Shown: positions 6,355 through 16,811, counted from the first letter of the stretch. The stretch: DNA of 33,613 nt from Bacteroidia bacterium (GCA_025996865.1 BNTV01000051.1:1-33613); one strand, 5' to 3'. Program-made: numbers and translations. Notes: generated by a model from the letters alone, not told the origin.

Positions 6355-7677
6355 ATGTATATTAAACGTTTGATAGATAGTAAATTGTTTGATTGGAAAA
6401 ACTCCAAAATCCACAAACCTGTTTTGTTGCGCGGGGCAAGGCAAATTGGAAAATCATCTTCGGTAAGAGAATTCGGCAAACAATTTGACAATTTCGTTGA
6501 AATAAATTTTGAAAAAAAGGAACATTTGCAAACAAAAACGGTGTTTGAACGCTCTTCTTCTCCTCAAAAAATCGTTGAGGAACTTGAAACCATTTATGGA
6601 CAATCCATAAGACCCGGAAAAACATTATTGTTCCTCGATGAAATCCAATCTTGTATGCCTGCTATTGAATCGCTTCGGTATTTTTACGAAGAAATGCCCG
6701 AACTGCATGTTATAGCCGCCGGGTCGTTGTTGGAATTTGCTTTGCAGGAAATTCCTTCTTTCGGCGTGGGACGCATTACTTCCATTTTTATGTATCCGCT
6801 TTGTTTTGATGAATATCTGCGTGCTATGGGCTTTGATGCTATGGCAAACAAAATTGCGGAAGCAACACCGGAACAAGCTTTGTCGGAAGCAGTTCATTCA
6901 AATATCATCAATCACCTTGTGCGATTTATTGCTATCGGAGGAATGCCGGAAGTGGTTAAAACCTATATCGAAAATAAAAATTTGCTCAAGTGTCAGCAAG
7001 TTTTGGATGATTTGATGGATACTTATTACGATGATTTTTCCAAATACAAAAAGCGGGTGCCGCCTACGCGACTTCGGGATGTCTTTTCATCGGTAATGGA
7101 ACAATGTTGTAAAAAATTCATTTATTCCAATGCCACAACAGAAGCGAATATTGACCAGATAAAAGATTCCTTGATGCTGTTGGAAATGGCCGGTTTGATA
7201 CATCCCATTTACCACAGTTCGGCTAACGGGATTCCGCTCGGTGCACAAATCAACCGGAAATTTACCAAATACATTCCGTTTGATACCGGCATTTTCCAAC
7301 GATTTCTGGGATTGAATATCGGCGAAATCATTATAGGACAAACACTTGAACAAATAAACAAGGGCGATATTGCCGAATTATTCGTCGGCTTGGAAATGTT
7401 AAAAGCAATGCCAAGCAACCGGCATTCCCAATTGTATTATTGGCAAAGAGAGAAAAACGGTAGCCATGCACAAGTGGATTATTTATTTCAAAAAGGAAAT
7501 GCAATCATTCCGGTTGAAGTAAAATCGGGTACAACGGGTAAAATGCAGAGTTTGCACTTTTTCATTCGCGAAAAACAGTCCGGATATGGTATTCGAACCT
7601 CATTGGAAAATTTTTCTCAATACGACAAAATAAAGGTGTTTCCCCTATATGCAGTATCTAATTTTATTGATACTTAA
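6355..7677 (+). CDS. AAA ATPase with C-terminal DUF4143 domain
   Basis: A 440-residue intact member of the AAA_14/DUF4143 family. Walker A is GARQIGKSS (about residues 27-35), Walker B is LLFLDEIQS (around 95-103), and a sensor-like strand VIAAGSLLEF lies near 123. The C-terminal half (about 210-440) is DUF4143, with IGGMPEVVKTY, then VDYLF and IPVEVKSG, an arrangement resembling a PD-(D/E)XK-like core. The cellular role of this widespread, often multi-copy family is poorly defined; nucleic-acid or defence roles have been suggested but cannot be read from the sequence. The start is fixed by the family N-terminus MYIKRLIDSK and a weak AAGG 5 nt upstream. Two broken paralogues lie within 4 kb, and their C-terminal ends are nearly identical to this one. 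Confidence 0.92.
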   Translation: MYIKRLIDSKLFDWKNSKIHKPVLLRGARQIGKSSSVREFGKQFDNFVEINFEKKEHLQTKTVFERSSSPQKIVEELETIYGQSIRPGKTLLFLDEIQSCMPAIESLRYFYEEMPELHVIAAGSLLEFALQEIPSFGVGRITSIFMYPLCFDEYLRAMGFDAMANKIAEATPEQALSEAVHSNIINHLVRFIAIGGMPEVVKTYIENKNLLKCQQVLDDLMDTYYDDFSKYKKRVPPTRLRDVFSSVMEQCCKKFIYSNATTEANIDQIKDSLMLLEMAGLIHPIYHSSANGIPLGAQINRKFTKYIPFDTGIFQRFLGLNIGEIIIGQTLEQINKGDIAELFVGLEMLKAMPSNRHSQLYYWQREKNGSHAQVDYLFQKGNAIIPVEVKSGTTGKMQSLHFFIREKQSGYGIRTSLENFSQYDKIKVFPLYAVSNFIDT

Positions 7678-7722
7678 GATAAAGATATGCCACATCTCGT
7701 TTCACTTACCAAAATAAATTAT

Positions 7723-7730
7723 TATCTTTG
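7723..7730 (+). promoter_or_regulatory. -7 element TATCTTTG
   Basis: A match to TAnnTTTG, 38 nt before the ATG at 7768. No good -33 TTTG was found at the usual distance. Confidence 0.4.
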
Positions 7731-7767
7731 CATTATCACATTATGATAATTGAAAAACAATAATGGC

Positions 7768-8251
7768 ATGAATAAATTGAAAAATCCTTTTGTTACAGGT
7801 TGACTTTGCACAAAAACGCTTTGCCGATGCGGACAAAACCGTTGAACAAGCCGTAATTCATAAAATTTACAATGACTTTGAAGGAGTTACATGGTATGTT
7901 CAAAAAATACTGAACCGCTTGTTTGCTATTACCGGAGTCAATGAAGTGTGTAAATTAGAAGATGTTGACGAATCCGTTCAATATATCATTGAATCGTTTG
8001 AATATAACTATTCCGACATGATATTCAGATTGCCGGATAAACAGGGTAAATTGCTGATTGCCATAGCAAAAGACAAGACGGTTATAGCGCCTACTTCGTC
8101 TGATTTTGTAAAGCGGCATAAACTTGTTTCAGCAAGTTCGGTGCAGTCGGCTTTGAACGGCTTACTTGAGAAAGAATTTGTAACTCGCGACGAATCAGGA
8201 TATTCAGTGTACGATAAATTTTTTGATAAATGGTTAATGGAAAAATATTAA
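7768..8251 (+). pseudogene. Archaeal-type (COG1672-like) AAA ATPase lacking its ATPase core
   Basis: ATG 7768 opens MNKLKNPFVTG and meets TGA at 7801. In this ATPase family that N-terminus (NPFVxG) normally precedes the P-loop domain. From 7790, in a shifted frame, 150 codons encode only the C-terminal part: VDFAQKRFADADKTVEQAV, a helical region, and the winged-helix-like end GKLLIAIAKDK ... SSVQSALNGLLEKEFVTRDE ... YDKFFDKWL that is typical of the family. P-loop and Walker B are gone. The architecture (first ~10 codons kept, ATPase core removed with a frame change) parallels the unrelated remnant at 2851-3733. A TTG-started product from 7790 cannot be excluded. Confidence 0.75.
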
Positions 8252-8420
8252 AAAATAAAAAAATTAGTAGAAAAATCATTTCAGAAAGTGATTTCCGAAC
8301 ATGCAAATATAATGATTCTTATTTGGAATAATTCTAAATAACGAATTTTTTTATTGTTTTTTTGAAATATTTTTTCGATTCAAAAAATGATTGGTTAAAT
8401 TTGTGAAATTAATAGAGTGT

Positions 8421-9251
8421 ATGAATCAATTAAAAATAGCAAAAGAAAGATTTTCGAATATTGTATTTGAGGAGCAAAGTAGAGAAAACGGATTTACGTA
8501 CTGGCTTGCATCCAAACTGATGGAGTTGTTGGGATACGAAACAATGACTTCATTCAGTAAGGCAATTAACAAAGCTATGACAACCTGCAACACATTGAAT
8601 ATTCCAATTATTGAAAACTTTGAGCAAGTTTATTCGATCGTGGACGGAAAAACAATAACCGATTTCAAACTTTCCAGATTTGCCTGTTATCTTGTTTCAA
8701 TGAACTCTGACAATAAAAAGACCGAAGTTGCACAGGCTCAAGCATATTTTGCGGCATTGGCGGGAGCTGTATCCCATTACATAGAGGAGGCAAGCAAAGT
8801 GGAACGTTTGATTGTCAGAGAAGAAATATCGGAGAGAGAAAATAGTCTTTCCGGTGTGGTCAAAAGGGCGGGAATAGAAAATTATGCATTCTTTCAAACG
8901 GCAGGATATAGGGGTATGTATAACATGAACATATCCAAATTACGGGAAGTAAGAAATATACCTGCAAAAAAATCACCTCTCGACTTTATGGGTAAAGATG
9001 AATTGGCTGCAAATCTTTTCAGGATAACGCAAACGGAATTAAAGATAAAGAATGATAACATACATGGTCAATCAAGACTTGAAGTAACGGCTGAAAATGT
9101 AGGTAAAGAAGTAAGGAACACGATGATTAAGATAAGCGGAGTTGCACCCGAAGATTTGCCGAAAAATAGCGACTTGAATCAGGTGAAAAAGGAGTTGAAA
9201 TCAAGAAATAAGGTGATTAGACAGATTGATAGCGTTAAGAAAAAGAAATAA
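8421..9251 (+). CDS. dinD: DNA damage-inducible protein D (DinD) homologue
   Basis: 276 residues from ATG 8421, close to the 274 of E. coli DinD; an upstream TTG at 8391 is less likely. The N-terminal ~110 residues resemble the Bro-N/DinD fold (FTYWLASKLMELLGYETMTSF). The C-terminal half carries the DinD-type blocks SGVVKRAGIENYAFFQTAGYR, LDFMGKDELAANLFRITQTE and VGKEVRNTM-(n)-GVAPEDLP. In E. coli DinD is SOS-induced and affects RecA filaments; transfer of that role here is inference. The C-terminus is very basic (DSVKKKK). No LexA-like box was recognised upstream. It is the last gene of the accessory block before core genes start at 9403. Confidence 0.85.
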   Translation: MNQLKIAKERFSNIVFEEQSRENGFTYWLASKLMELLGYETMTSFSKAINKAMTTCNTLNIPIIENFEQVYSIVDGKTITDFKLSRFACYLVSMNSDNKKTEVAQAQAYFAALAGAVSHYIEEASKVERLIVREEISERENSLSGVVKRAGIENYAFFQTAGYRGMYNMNISKLREVRNIPAKKSPLDFMGKDELAANLFRITQTELKIKNDNIHGQSRLEVTAENVGKEVRNTMIKISGVAPEDLPKNSDLNQVKKELKSRNKVIRQIDSVKKKK

Positions 9252-9365
9252 TTTAATCTTCAAAGCTATATTTATTTTGCTACAGGCTTCTCGTTGTGGG
9301 TCGAAATTTTGAATATCAGACATAAAAAAATAAGTAAAAAAGGGAACAAATAATCAAAAATACAT

Positions 9366-9373
9366 TAACTTTG
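9366..9373 (+). promoter_or_regulatory. -7 element of the GNAT-parE-coaD run
   Basis: TAACTTTG fits TAnnTTTG and lies 29 nt upstream of the ATG at 9403. No clear -33 match was found. Confidence 0.5.
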
Positions 9374-9402
9374 CCGGTCGATAACTCATTAAGATTTCAC
9401 GA

Positions 9403-10527
9403 ATGGCTGTTACAATTACAGAAGTTACCAACAGATTTGCACTGAAGAAATTTGTTAAGTTCAACATTAAGTTATATAAGGACAATCCTTATCACGTTCC
9501 CGGTTTGGTGGGAGATGAAATGATGACTTTAAGCAAAAAGAGAAACCCTGCGTTTGATTTTTGCGAATCAATTTATTTTCTGGCATACAGAGACGATAAA
9601 ATCGTAGGACGGATTGCCGGCATCATCAACCATCGGGCAAATGAAACATGGAATCAGCAGTACGCCCGTTTCGGTTTCGTCGATTTCATTGACGATGAAG
9701 AAGTTTCTTCCGCCTTGTTCAAAGCCGTTGAGGATTGGGCGATTGCAAAAGGTATGAAGGGCATACAAGGCCCATTGGGTTTCACCGATTTGGATCACGA
9801 AGGACTTTTGGTTTGGGGGTTCGACCGTCTGGCCACGATGGCGACTGCTTACAGTTTCCCTTACTACAAGGAACATATCGAAAATTTGGGATACGTGAAA
9901 GATCAGGATTGGAAAGAATTCTTGATTACAATTCCCGACAGAGTTCCCGAAAAATACCAACGAATAGCAAAAATCGTTGAAGAAAAATACAAATTCAAAG
10001 TAAAAAAATTCAAGAAAACCAAAGAAATATGGCCCTACGCCCGGCGGATCTTCGAATTGTGGAATGAAGCTTACAAACCGCTGTACGGTTTTTCCGAATT
10101 GTCGCCCAAACAGATCGATTATTATGTAAAAATGTACATTCCGATGCTTCGTCTCGATTTGATAACTTTGATACTTAATGAGAACGATGATATTGTGGGA
10201 TTGGGAATTACCTTGCCCAATCTTTCAAAAGCCCTGAAAAAAGCCAAAGGATATCTGTTGCCTTTCGGTTGGATTCACTTGCTAAAGGCTTTATATGGAA
10301 AAAACGATGTAATTGACTTATATATTATAGGAGTTCTTCCCGAATATCAGAATAAAGGTGTTAATTCTTTAATTTTTAATGATTTATTACCAATTTCTAA
10401 TCAAATTGGTTATAAATACGCCGAAAGTAATCCCGAACTGGAATTGAATCATAAGGTGCAATCTCAATGGGATTATTTGGAAAACGAACATCACAAAACC
10501 CGGCGAGCATACATTAAACATCTATGA
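9403..10527 (+). CDS. GNAT-fold N-acetyltransferase-like protein
   Basis: A 374-residue cytosolic protein of a conserved Bacteroidota family usually annotated only as an N-acetyltransferase. The N-terminal part has [22 protein letters not shown], a strand-turn typical of GNAT motif D/A. The C-terminal part has [21 protein letters not shown], where YQNKGV is the acetyl-CoA-binding Q/RxxGxG/A-like loop. The substrate is unknown. The stop overlaps the parE start by 4 nt (ATGA), so it is the first gene of a coupled run with parE and coaD. It contains the sequence [20 protein letters not shown], strongly conserved in these proteins as far as I recall. Confidence 0.8.
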   Translation: MAVTITEVTNRFALKKFVKFNIKLYKDNPYHVPGLVGDEMMTLSKKRNPAFDFCESIYFLAYRDDKIVGRIAGIINHRANETWNQQYARFGFVDFIDDEEVSSALFKAVEDWAIAKGMKGIQGPLGFTDLDHEGLLVWGFDRLATMATAYSFPYYKEHIENLGYVKDQDWKEFLITIPDRVPEKYQRIAKIVEEKYKFKVKKFKKTKEIWPYARRIFELWNEAYKPLYGFSELSPKQIDYYVKMYIPMLRLDLITLILNENDDIVGLGITLPNLSKALKKAKGYLLPFGWIHLLKALYGKNDVIDLYIIGVLPEYQNKGVNSLIFNDLLPISNQIGYKYAESNPELELNHKVQSQWDYLENEHHKTRRAYIKHL

Positions 10528-12386
10528 ATGAAATAAATATAAATGGAGCAGGTCAAGAGGTAGAGTACAGCGAAGGGCATATTCAAACTTTAGAGTGGTG
10601 GGAACACATCCGTCGCCGCCCGGGAATGTATATCGGTAAAACAGGCGATGGCTCCTATTCCGATGATGGTATCTATGTCCTTCTGAAAGAAGTTCTTGAC
10701 AATGCCATCGACGAGTACATGATGGGCTTTGGAAAATCCATCGACGTCATCGTCGATGAAGGCGTCATCACCGTTCGCGACTACGGGCGCGGGATTCCGC
10801 TCGGAAAAGTACTTGATGTTTCCTCTAAAATGAATACCGGAGGTAAATACGATTCCAAAGCTTTCAAAAAATCCGTGGGACTCAACGGTGTTGGTATTAA
10901 AGCCGTTAATGCACTCTCTTCCTATATGTTGGTGCAAAGTTTCCGTGACGGAGAAACGAAAGCCGTCGAATACAACCGGGCGCACGTTACGGTAGATTCT
11001 CCGGTAACAGCCTCAAACCAAGCCAACGGTACACTGGTTAATTTTATTCCCGACGAAGAAATTTTCAAGGGTTTCCGCTACAAAGAAGAATTTATCGAAC
11101 CGGTATTAAAAAATTACGTATTTCTCAATTCCGGTTTAGTAATCAACTACAACGGTAAAAAATTATACTCCAAGAACGGATTGGTCGATTTGCTGAACGA
11201 ATACATGACTTCCGAATCGCTGTATCCGATTATTCATCTGCAAGGTTCTGACATCGAAATTGCAATCACCCATGCCCATCAGTACGGCGAAGAATACTAC
11301 TCCTTCGTGAATGGTCAATTTACGACGCAAGGCGGAACGCATCTTTCGGCATTTAAAGAAACTGTTTCGCGAGTAATCAAGGAATATTATTCCAAGAATT
11401 TCGAGTATTCCGACATCCGTTCGGGTATCATTGCCGCCGTGGCCATCAAGGTGGAAGAACCGGTTTTCGAATCGCAGACAAAAACTAAACTGGGTTCCAG
11501 GGACATTGGCCCGGAAGGCCCTACGGTCGCCAAGTTCATCGGCGATTTCGTCAAAAAAGAATTGGACAATTATCTGCACAAAACACCCGATACTGCCGAT
11601 GCGTTGCTGAAAAAAATCCTTGATTCGGAGCGGGAGCGCAAAGCGATTGCCGGCGTAACCAAACTGGCAAAGGAACGAGCAAAAAAAGCCAATCTACACA
11701 ATAAAAAGCTGAGAGACTGCCGCTTACATTACAATGAGGCAAAAGGCGAAAAATTGGATGATACTTGCATCTTTATCACCGAAGGTGATTCCGCCAGCGG
11801 TTCGATTACCCAGAGTCGCGACCCCAATTACCAGGCCGTTTTCAGCCTTCGTGGCAAGCCGCTGAATACGTTCGGCGAAACCAAACAAATTGTCTATAAA
11901 AACGAAGAGTTCAACTTATTACAAGCCGCTTTGAATATTGAAGAAGGTTTGGAAGGATTGAGATACAACAAAGTAATCATCGCAACGGACGCCGATGTGG
12001 ACGGAATGCATATCCGCCTGTTAATCATCACGTTCTTTTTGCAGTTTTTCCCCGATTTGATTAAAAACAATCACGTTTTCATTCTGCAAACGCCGCTTTT
12101 CCGTGTCAGAAACAAAAAGGAAACGCAATATTGTTACACCGATGAAGAACGGGTGAGCGCCATCAACCGGTTAGGCCCCAATCCGGAAATTACCCGGTTC
12201 AAAGGTTTGGGAGAGATTTCGCCCTCAGAATTTAAACATTTCATCGGCAAAGACTTACGTCTTGATCCGGTTTCGATGCGAAAACAAGATTCGGTGAAAG
12301 AGATGCTGGAATTTTACATGGGAAAAAACACCATGGAACGGCAGAATTTTATTATTAATAATTTGGTAGTAGAAGAAGATGTCTAA
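10524..12386 (+). CDS. parE: DNA topoisomerase IV subunit B (type IIA)
   Basis: A 620-residue ATPase and TOPRIM subunit that, with ParC, decatenates chromosomes. GHKL ATPase motifs are in order: [16 protein letters not shown] (about residues 59-65), DYGRGIPLG and [14 protein letters not shown]. The transducer domain follows. TOPRIM motifs are ITEGDSASG (Glu near 419) and [10 protein letters not shown] (near 488), with the C-terminal [10 protein letters not shown]. Length fits the short Bacteroidota ParE rather than GyrB, and no GyrB-type insertion was seen. The assignment to ParE rather than a second GyrB also rests on the coaD neighbour, a common Bacteroidota order. parC is not in the window. 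It overlaps both neighbours by a few bases, implying translational coupling. Confidence 0.93.
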   Translation: MNEININGAGQEVEYSEGHIQTLEWWEHIRRRPGMYIGKTGDGSYSDDGIYVLLKEVLDNAIDEYMMGFGKSIDVIVDEGVITVRDYGRGIPLGKVLDVSSKMNTGGKYDSKAFKKSVGLNGVGIKAVNALSSYMLVQSFRDGETKAVEYNRAHVTVDSPVTASNQANGTLVNFIPDEEIFKGFRYKEEFIEPVLKNYVFLNSGLVINYNGKKLYSKNGLVDLLNEYMTSESLYPIIHLQGSDIEIAITHAHQYGEEYYSFVNGQFTTQGGTHLSAFKETVSRVIKEYYSKNFEYSDIRSGIIAAVAIKVEEPVFESQTKTKLGSRDIGPEGPTVAKFIGDFVKKELDNYLHKTPDTADALLKKILDSERERKAIAGVTKLAKERAKKANLHNKKLRDCRLHYNEAKGEKLDDTCIFITEGDSASGSITQSRDPNYQAVFSLRGKPLNTFGETKQIVYKNEEFNLLQAALNIEEGLEGLRYNKVIIATDADVDGMHIRLLIITFFLQFFPDLIKNNHVFILQTPLFRVRNKKETQYCYTDEERVSAINRLGPNPEITRFKGLGEISPSEFKHFIGKDLRLDPVSMRKQDSVKEMLEFYMGKNTMERQNFIINNLVVEEDV

Positions 12387-12849
12387 AATCGCCATATTCC
12401 CCGGAACATTCGACCCCTTTACTCTGGGACATTTGTCGCTGGTTGAAAGAGGGTTACAGCTGATTGACGAGATTATTGTCGCCATCGGCGTCAATATGGA
12501 AAAAAAAACCATTTTTACAATGGAGCAAAGGTTGGAGATGATTTCCCGGCTTTTTCACGATAATCCCAAAGTCAAAGTCGAAACCTATACCGGTTTGACC
12601 GTCGATTTTGCGAACACCATAGGCGCCGGTTTTATCTTGCGGGGAATCCGCTCGGTTGCCGATTTTGAATACGAAAAAAATATCGCTAACGTGAACCGTA
12701 TAATATCAGGCTTGGAAACCATTGCCTTATTTACGGATCCGGAATATTCGTATATCAGCTCCTCCATCGTCAGGGATTTATGGACGCACGGAAAATCAAT
12801 TGAGAATTTTGTACCAAAAAATTTGTACATCAATGAATATAAAATATAA
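12379..12849 (+). CDS. coaD: Phosphopantetheine adenylyltransferase
   Basis: 156 residues, normal for CoaD. It transfers AMP from ATP to 4'-phosphopantetheine, the penultimate step of coenzyme A synthesis, in the cytosol. The nucleotidyltransferase start [18 protein letters not shown] contains the T/HxGH motif (TLGH). [13 protein letters not shown] and the ISSSIVRD signature near the C-terminus complete the pattern. The ATG overlaps the end of parE by 8 nt, and the S41 protease gene starts 10 nt downstream. Confidence 0.97.
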   Translation: MSKIAIFPGTFDPFTLGHLSLVERGLQLIDEIIVAIGVNMEKKTIFTMEQRLEMISRLFHDNPKVKVETYTGLTVDFANTIGAGFILRGIRSVADFEYEKNIANVNRIISGLETIALFTDPEYSYISSSIVRDLWTHGKSIENFVPKNLYINEYKI

Positions 12850-12859
12850 ATATATAAAA

Positions 12860-14689
12860 ATGAAACAATTAGCATTTGCATGCGTATTGCTTTTGACCAT
12901 GAGCGCATGTTCTTATGGACAAAACAGAATGCCTTTTGGCCGCGTACCGGCCTCTCCGTCCACGCAGAAAGTGGATTTGGCAATAACAGCCGTTGAAAAT
13001 CTATACGTAGATAATCTTGATGGAAATAAATTAGCGGAAGACGCTATCGTCGGACTTCTCGAAAAATTAGATCCTCATTCCAACTATATGACTCCCGAAG
13101 AAGTGAAAGAATTGAACGAGCCTTTGCAGGGAAATTTCGACGGAATCGGAATTCAGTTTAACATGCTGACCGATACGTTGTATGTCGTTCAGGTCATTCC
13201 CGGCGGGCCTTCCGAAAAAGTAGGCATTTTAGCCGGAGACCGCGTCATTCAGGTAAACGATACCTTGATTGCCGGTGTCAAAATGAAAAATACCGATGTG
13301 ATGTCGCGTCTTCGCGGACCCAAAGGTACAACAGTGAACGTGAAAGTACTTCGTAATAAAGATCCCAAATTATTGAATTTCAAGATTATAAGAGATAAAA
13401 TACCCATTTATAGCTTAGACGCTTCATACATGATTGATAAAACAACCGGTTACATCAAGTTAAATCGCTTTGCTGCTACGAGCTACGATGAATTTAAAGA
13501 AGCGCTTGAAAAATTGATGCAGCAGGGAATGAAAAACCTGATTCTCGATTTGCAGGGAAACGGCGGCGGTTATTTGGGTACAGCCATCGAAATCGCCAAC
13601 GAGTTTTTGAAACAAGGTTCTTTGATTGTATATACCGAAGGCGTTCACCAGAAAAGAGAAAACGCACTTGCAACCAATAAAGGCGCTATGCAAACCGGAC
13701 GATTGATTGTCATTGTCGATGAATCTTCGGCTTCGGCCAGCGAAATTGTTTCGGGCGCTATTCAAGACTGGGACAGAGGTGTTATCGTCGGAAGAAGAAC
13801 CTTCGGAAAAGGTCTGGTTCAACGGCCTGTTCCATTGCCCGACGGTTCGATGATCCGGCTTACCACCGCGCGGTATTATACGCCAACCGGCCGTTCGATT
13901 CAAAAACCCTACGAGAACGGCGATTCGGACAGTTACAATAAAGACTTGATTGGTCGCTATAATCGTGGGGAAATGATTTCGGCCGATAGCATACATTTTC
14001 CGGATTCGCTGAAATACAGCACATTGGTTGATAAACGAACCGTTTATGGCGGTGGCGGAATCATGCCCGACTATTTTGTGCCGATGGATACGATGCACGG
14101 CTCTATGCTTTTGAGGGAACTGAATGCTTATGGAATTACTTACAAATACACAACACAACTGATTGATGGAAATCGCACCTCTTACAAAAAGCAATATCCT
14201 ACGTTTGGGGATTTTAATAAAAAATTTGTGGTTACAGATCTGATGATCAACGATTTGATGGCTTTGTATAAAAAAGACAGGGAAGAAAGCAAAAAATCCG
14301 TATTAAAAGCTGAGATAAAAGAAGATGGACAGATGTCACGATCTTCCGTATTGGAAGAGGAGGAATCCCGACAATCTCCTGAAAAAGAAGGAATTGAAAT
14401 AGATGGCATATCGTACAAATTATCCAAAGAACAAATCGAAAGTCTGAATAAACTCATCGGAAGGACAGAAACCAATATCGACGAAGATTTGTCGAAAGAT
14501 CGCATAGCCAAAGATTTAGCCAAATCCGGCTCAATCATTAAAACGCAGATTAAAGCGCTGGTTGCCCGCGATGTTTTCGGAGAAAGCGAATACTATCAAG
14601 TGATAAATAAAGAAATCGAAGCGTATAACAAAGCGGTTGAGATTATTTCAAATGAAAATACTTACAATAAATTGTTATCTGAAAAATGA
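12860..14689 (+). CDS. C-terminal processing peptidase (S41A), lipoprotein
   Basis: 609 residues from ATG 12860; upstream in-frame starts lie inside coaD and are rejected. The signal peptide ends in the lipobox LTMSAC, so the protein is probably a periplasm-facing lipoprotein. A PDZ domain (about residues 85-165: GIGIQFNM ... IPGGPSEKVGILAGDRVIQVND) precedes the protease core. The nucleophile is probably Ser292 in ESSASASE, and the general-base Lys317 lies in FGKGLVQ, 25 residues later as in Prc/CtpA. A charged C-terminal region of about 150 residues follows. The family trims the C-termini of envelope proteins; the target here is unknown. It is 10 nt from coaD and overlaps the following pseudogene by ATGA. 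Confidence 0.93.
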   Translation: MKQLAFACVLLLTMSACSYGQNRMPFGRVPASPSTQKVDLAITAVENLYVDNLDGNKLAEDAIVGLLEKLDPHSNYMTPEEVKELNEPLQGNFDGIGIQFNMLTDTLYVVQVIPGGPSEKVGILAGDRVIQVNDTLIAGVKMKNTDVMSRLRGPKGTTVNVKVLRNKDPKLLNFKIIRDKIPIYSLDASYMIDKTTGYIKLNRFAATSYDEFKEALEKLMQQGMKNLILDLQGNGGGYLGTAIEIANEFLKQGSLIVYTEGVHQKRENALATNKGAMQTGRLIVIVDESSASASEIVSGAIQDWDRGVIVGRRTFGKGLVQRPVPLPDGSMIRLTTARYYTPTGRSIQKPYENGDSDSYNKDLIGRYNRGEMISADSIHFPDSLKYSTLVDKRTVYGGGGIMPDYFVPMDTMHGSMLLRELNAYGITYKYTTQLIDGNRTSYKKQYPTFGDFNKKFVVTDLMINDLMALYKKDREESKKSVLKAEIKEDGQMSRSSVLEEEESRQSPEKEGIEIDGISYKLSKEQIESLNKLIGRTETNIDEDLSKDRIAKDLAKSGSIIKTQIKALVARDVFGESEYYQVINKEIEAYNKAVEIISNENTYNKLLSEK

Positions 14690-15175
14690 ATAGAAGAGAT
14701 TTCCTGAAAAACGCAGGAATTACAGGCCGTGGCGTTATACTTGCCTCGACCCCTTATATTCATGGACGCTTTCGACGCCGGAAAACAGGTTTACTGCGAA
14801 AAATCCACCGGATACGATATCGACCAATGTTTCAAGATGTACAACAAACACAAGGAAACCGGATTGATTTTTTTCGCCGGCCAACAACGCCTTTTCGATC
14901 CGCTCACCAGCTACAGGTCGGGACTTGGGCTATGCGTCGTTTGCCGGATACAGTCAACTGAAATAGAGCAAAATCTTTTCGATACCCTACCTTTTACCGG
15001 AACAAGTTGGGCACCCGAAACCGCGCAACCGAACAAGGGTGAATATATCACCGGCAAACGTCCCAACGGCGACGGAACCGATTTGCTGACTGCTGCTTTC
15101 GTGGAAGCAGTGATTACGCATAAACAGCCCGAAAATATTGCAAAGCCAAGCCTTAGACAATGCCTTAGTCAATAG
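14686..15175 (+). pseudogene. Decayed Gfo/Idh/MocA-family oxidoreductase
   Basis: It begins MNRRDFLKNAGITG, a Tat-type start typical of secreted Bacteroidota members of this family, then breaks. A second frame supplies AFDAGKQVYCEKSTGYD (normally A-GKHVYCEKP, the substrate-loop EKP motif) and KHKETGLIFFAGQQRLFDP. After another break come SWAPETA, GEYITGKRPNGDGTDLL and AAFVEAVITHKQPENIAKPS, which look C-terminal. The Rossmann GxGxxG segment and most of the middle are missing, so at least two deletions or frameshifts have occurred. After the stop at 15173-15175 the frame stays open to the end of comM (GRRMVSVVTTSGAEGEALAM); I do not recognise that part. The ATG overlaps the S41 stop, so it was once the last gene of that run. 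Confidence 0.8.
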
Positions 15176-15263
15176 ACCGGAAAATACGTAGAAGGACGAA
15201 GAATGGTCTCCGTCGTCACGACAAGTGGTGCGGAAGGAGAGGCTTTGGCAATGGCAGCTTTTA

Positions 15264-16811
15264 TTAAAACCCATTCTCAACCCAATTCTCCCGATCCAGA
15301 TTCCGGTAACTAATCGACTCGGCAATATGTCCAACCTGCACTCTTTCCGAACCCTCCAAATCCGCAATGGTACGCGCAACCCGCAAAATACGGTCATAAG
15401 CCCGCGCAGAGAGATTGAGCCGTTCCATCGCATCTTTTAAACGGGTTAAACCGGAAGCGTCCGGTTGAGCGTGCTGATGAAGCAAACGAGTGTGCATTTG
15501 AGCGTTACAATAAATACCATCTTCTCCGGAAAAACGTTCTTCCTGAATTTTTCGCGCACGGATTACCCGCTTGCGGATGCACTCACTCGACTCGGCCGGT
15601 CGAATATCCGAAATATCCTCAAACGGAACAGGTACTATTTCCATCTGAATATCAATCCGATCCATTAAGGGTCCCGATATGCGATTCAGGTATTTCCGAA
15701 CCTGTTCGGAAGAACAGACACAGGCTTTGTTCGGATTGTTGAAATTTCCACAGGGACAAGGATTCATGGATGCCACCAACATAAATCCCGCCGGATAATC
15801 AATTGAGAATTTAGCGCGTGAAATGGTAATTTTCCGATCTTCCAAAGGTTGGCGCAGGACTTCCAGAACGCCGCGGGTAAATTCCGCCATCTCGTCCAAA
15901 AACAAAACGCCATTGTGCGCAAGACTGATTTCTCCCGGTTGGGGATACGAACCGCCGCCAACCATCGCCACCATAGATATGGAGTGATGCGGACTCCGGA
16001 ACGGACGCACGGCAATCAGCGAACCGTTGTGATTGATTTTCCCGGCAACCGAATGAATTTTGGTCGTTTCCAAACTTTCACTCAAAGTCAGAGGGGGAAG
16101 AATGGACGGTATTCGTTTGGATAACATGCTTTTCCCGGATCCGGGACTGCCGACGAGGAGAATGTTATGCCCGCCGGCACAAGCCACCTCAACCGCACGT
16201 TTAGCGCCTTCCTGCCCTTTGACTTCCGAAAAATCCCAATCAATTTTCGTTTGATTGTCATAAAATTCCTTATGCGGATCCACGATTGTCCCGGTTAATT
16301 CTTTCTTACCATTGAAAAAATCGATTACGTCTGAGAGATTTTCCACTCCATAAACTTCCAAACCTTGCACTACTGCGGCTTCCCGCGCATTACAAGCCGG
16401 AAGAATGATGCCTTTGAAACCGCTTTCCTGCGCCTTAATGGCAATCGGCAAAACGCCTTTAATTGATTTCAGACTGCCATCAAGCGATAATTCTCCCATC
16501 ATCAGATAATCCCCGATTTTGTCAGCTTTGATTTTCTCCGCTCCGGCTAAAACACCAATAGCCAAGGGCAAATCATACGCGGCGCCTTCCTTTCGGATAT
16601 CGGCCGGAGCCATATTGATAACAATCTGTTTACGAGGAAATTTCAATCCTATTACACCCAATGCGGAAGTGATTCGCTCATGCGATTCCTTGATACTGAC
16701 ATCGGGAAGTCCCACCAAAAAAAATTTAATGCCCTTACTACAATTGACTTCAATCGTAATAATATTGGCATGAATACCCTGAAGGGCTGCTGCATAGACC
16801 TTTACTAACAT
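15264..16811 (-). CDS. comM: YifB/ComM-family Mg-chelatase-like AAA+ ATPase
   Basis: A 515-residue protein complete in all parts. The N-terminal ChlI-like domain (about 1-170) has FFLVGLPDVSIKESHERI and NMAPADIRKEGAAYDLPLAI. The AAA+ core has Walker A LLVGSPGSGKSM (about residues 215-226) and Walker B GVLFLDEMAEF, then the cysteine cluster CPCGNFNNPNKACVC and the C-terminal Mg_chelatase_C domain (LSARAYDRILRVARTIADLEG). In Vibrio and Haemophilus ComM is a hexameric helicase that promotes branch migration during natural transformation; the same activity is likely but unproven here. It converges on the decayed oxidoreductase gene. Confidence 0.94.
   Translation of the reverse strand: MLVKVYAAALQGIHANIITIEVNCSKGIKFFLVGLPDVSIKESHERITSALGVIGLKFPRKQIVINMAPADIRKEGAAYDLPLAIGVLAGAEKIKADKIGDYLMMGELSLDGSLKSIKGVLPIAIKAQESGFKGIILPACNAREAAVVQGLEVYGVENLSDVIDFFNGKKELTGTIVDPHKEFYDNQTKIDWDFSEVKGQEGAKRAVEVACAGGHNILLVGSPGSGKSMLSKRIPSILPPLTLSESLETTKIHSVAGKINHNGSLIAVRPFRSPHHSISMVAMVGGGSYPQPGEISLAHNGVLFLDEMAEFTRGVLEVLRQPLEDRKITISRAKFSIDYPAGFMLVASMNPCPCGNFNNPNKACVCSSEQVRKYLNRISGPLMDRIDIQMEIVPVPFEDISDIRPAESSECIRKRVIRARKIQEERFSGEDGIYCNAQMHTRLLHQHAQPDASGLTRLKDAMERLNLSARAYDRILRVARTIADLEGSERVQVGHIAESISYRNLDRENWVENGF

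Noticed and set aside
12722..12859. Upstream in-frame extension of the S41A protease
   Set aside because: It lies inside coaD, and the ATG at 12860 begins a clear lipoprotein signal peptide.
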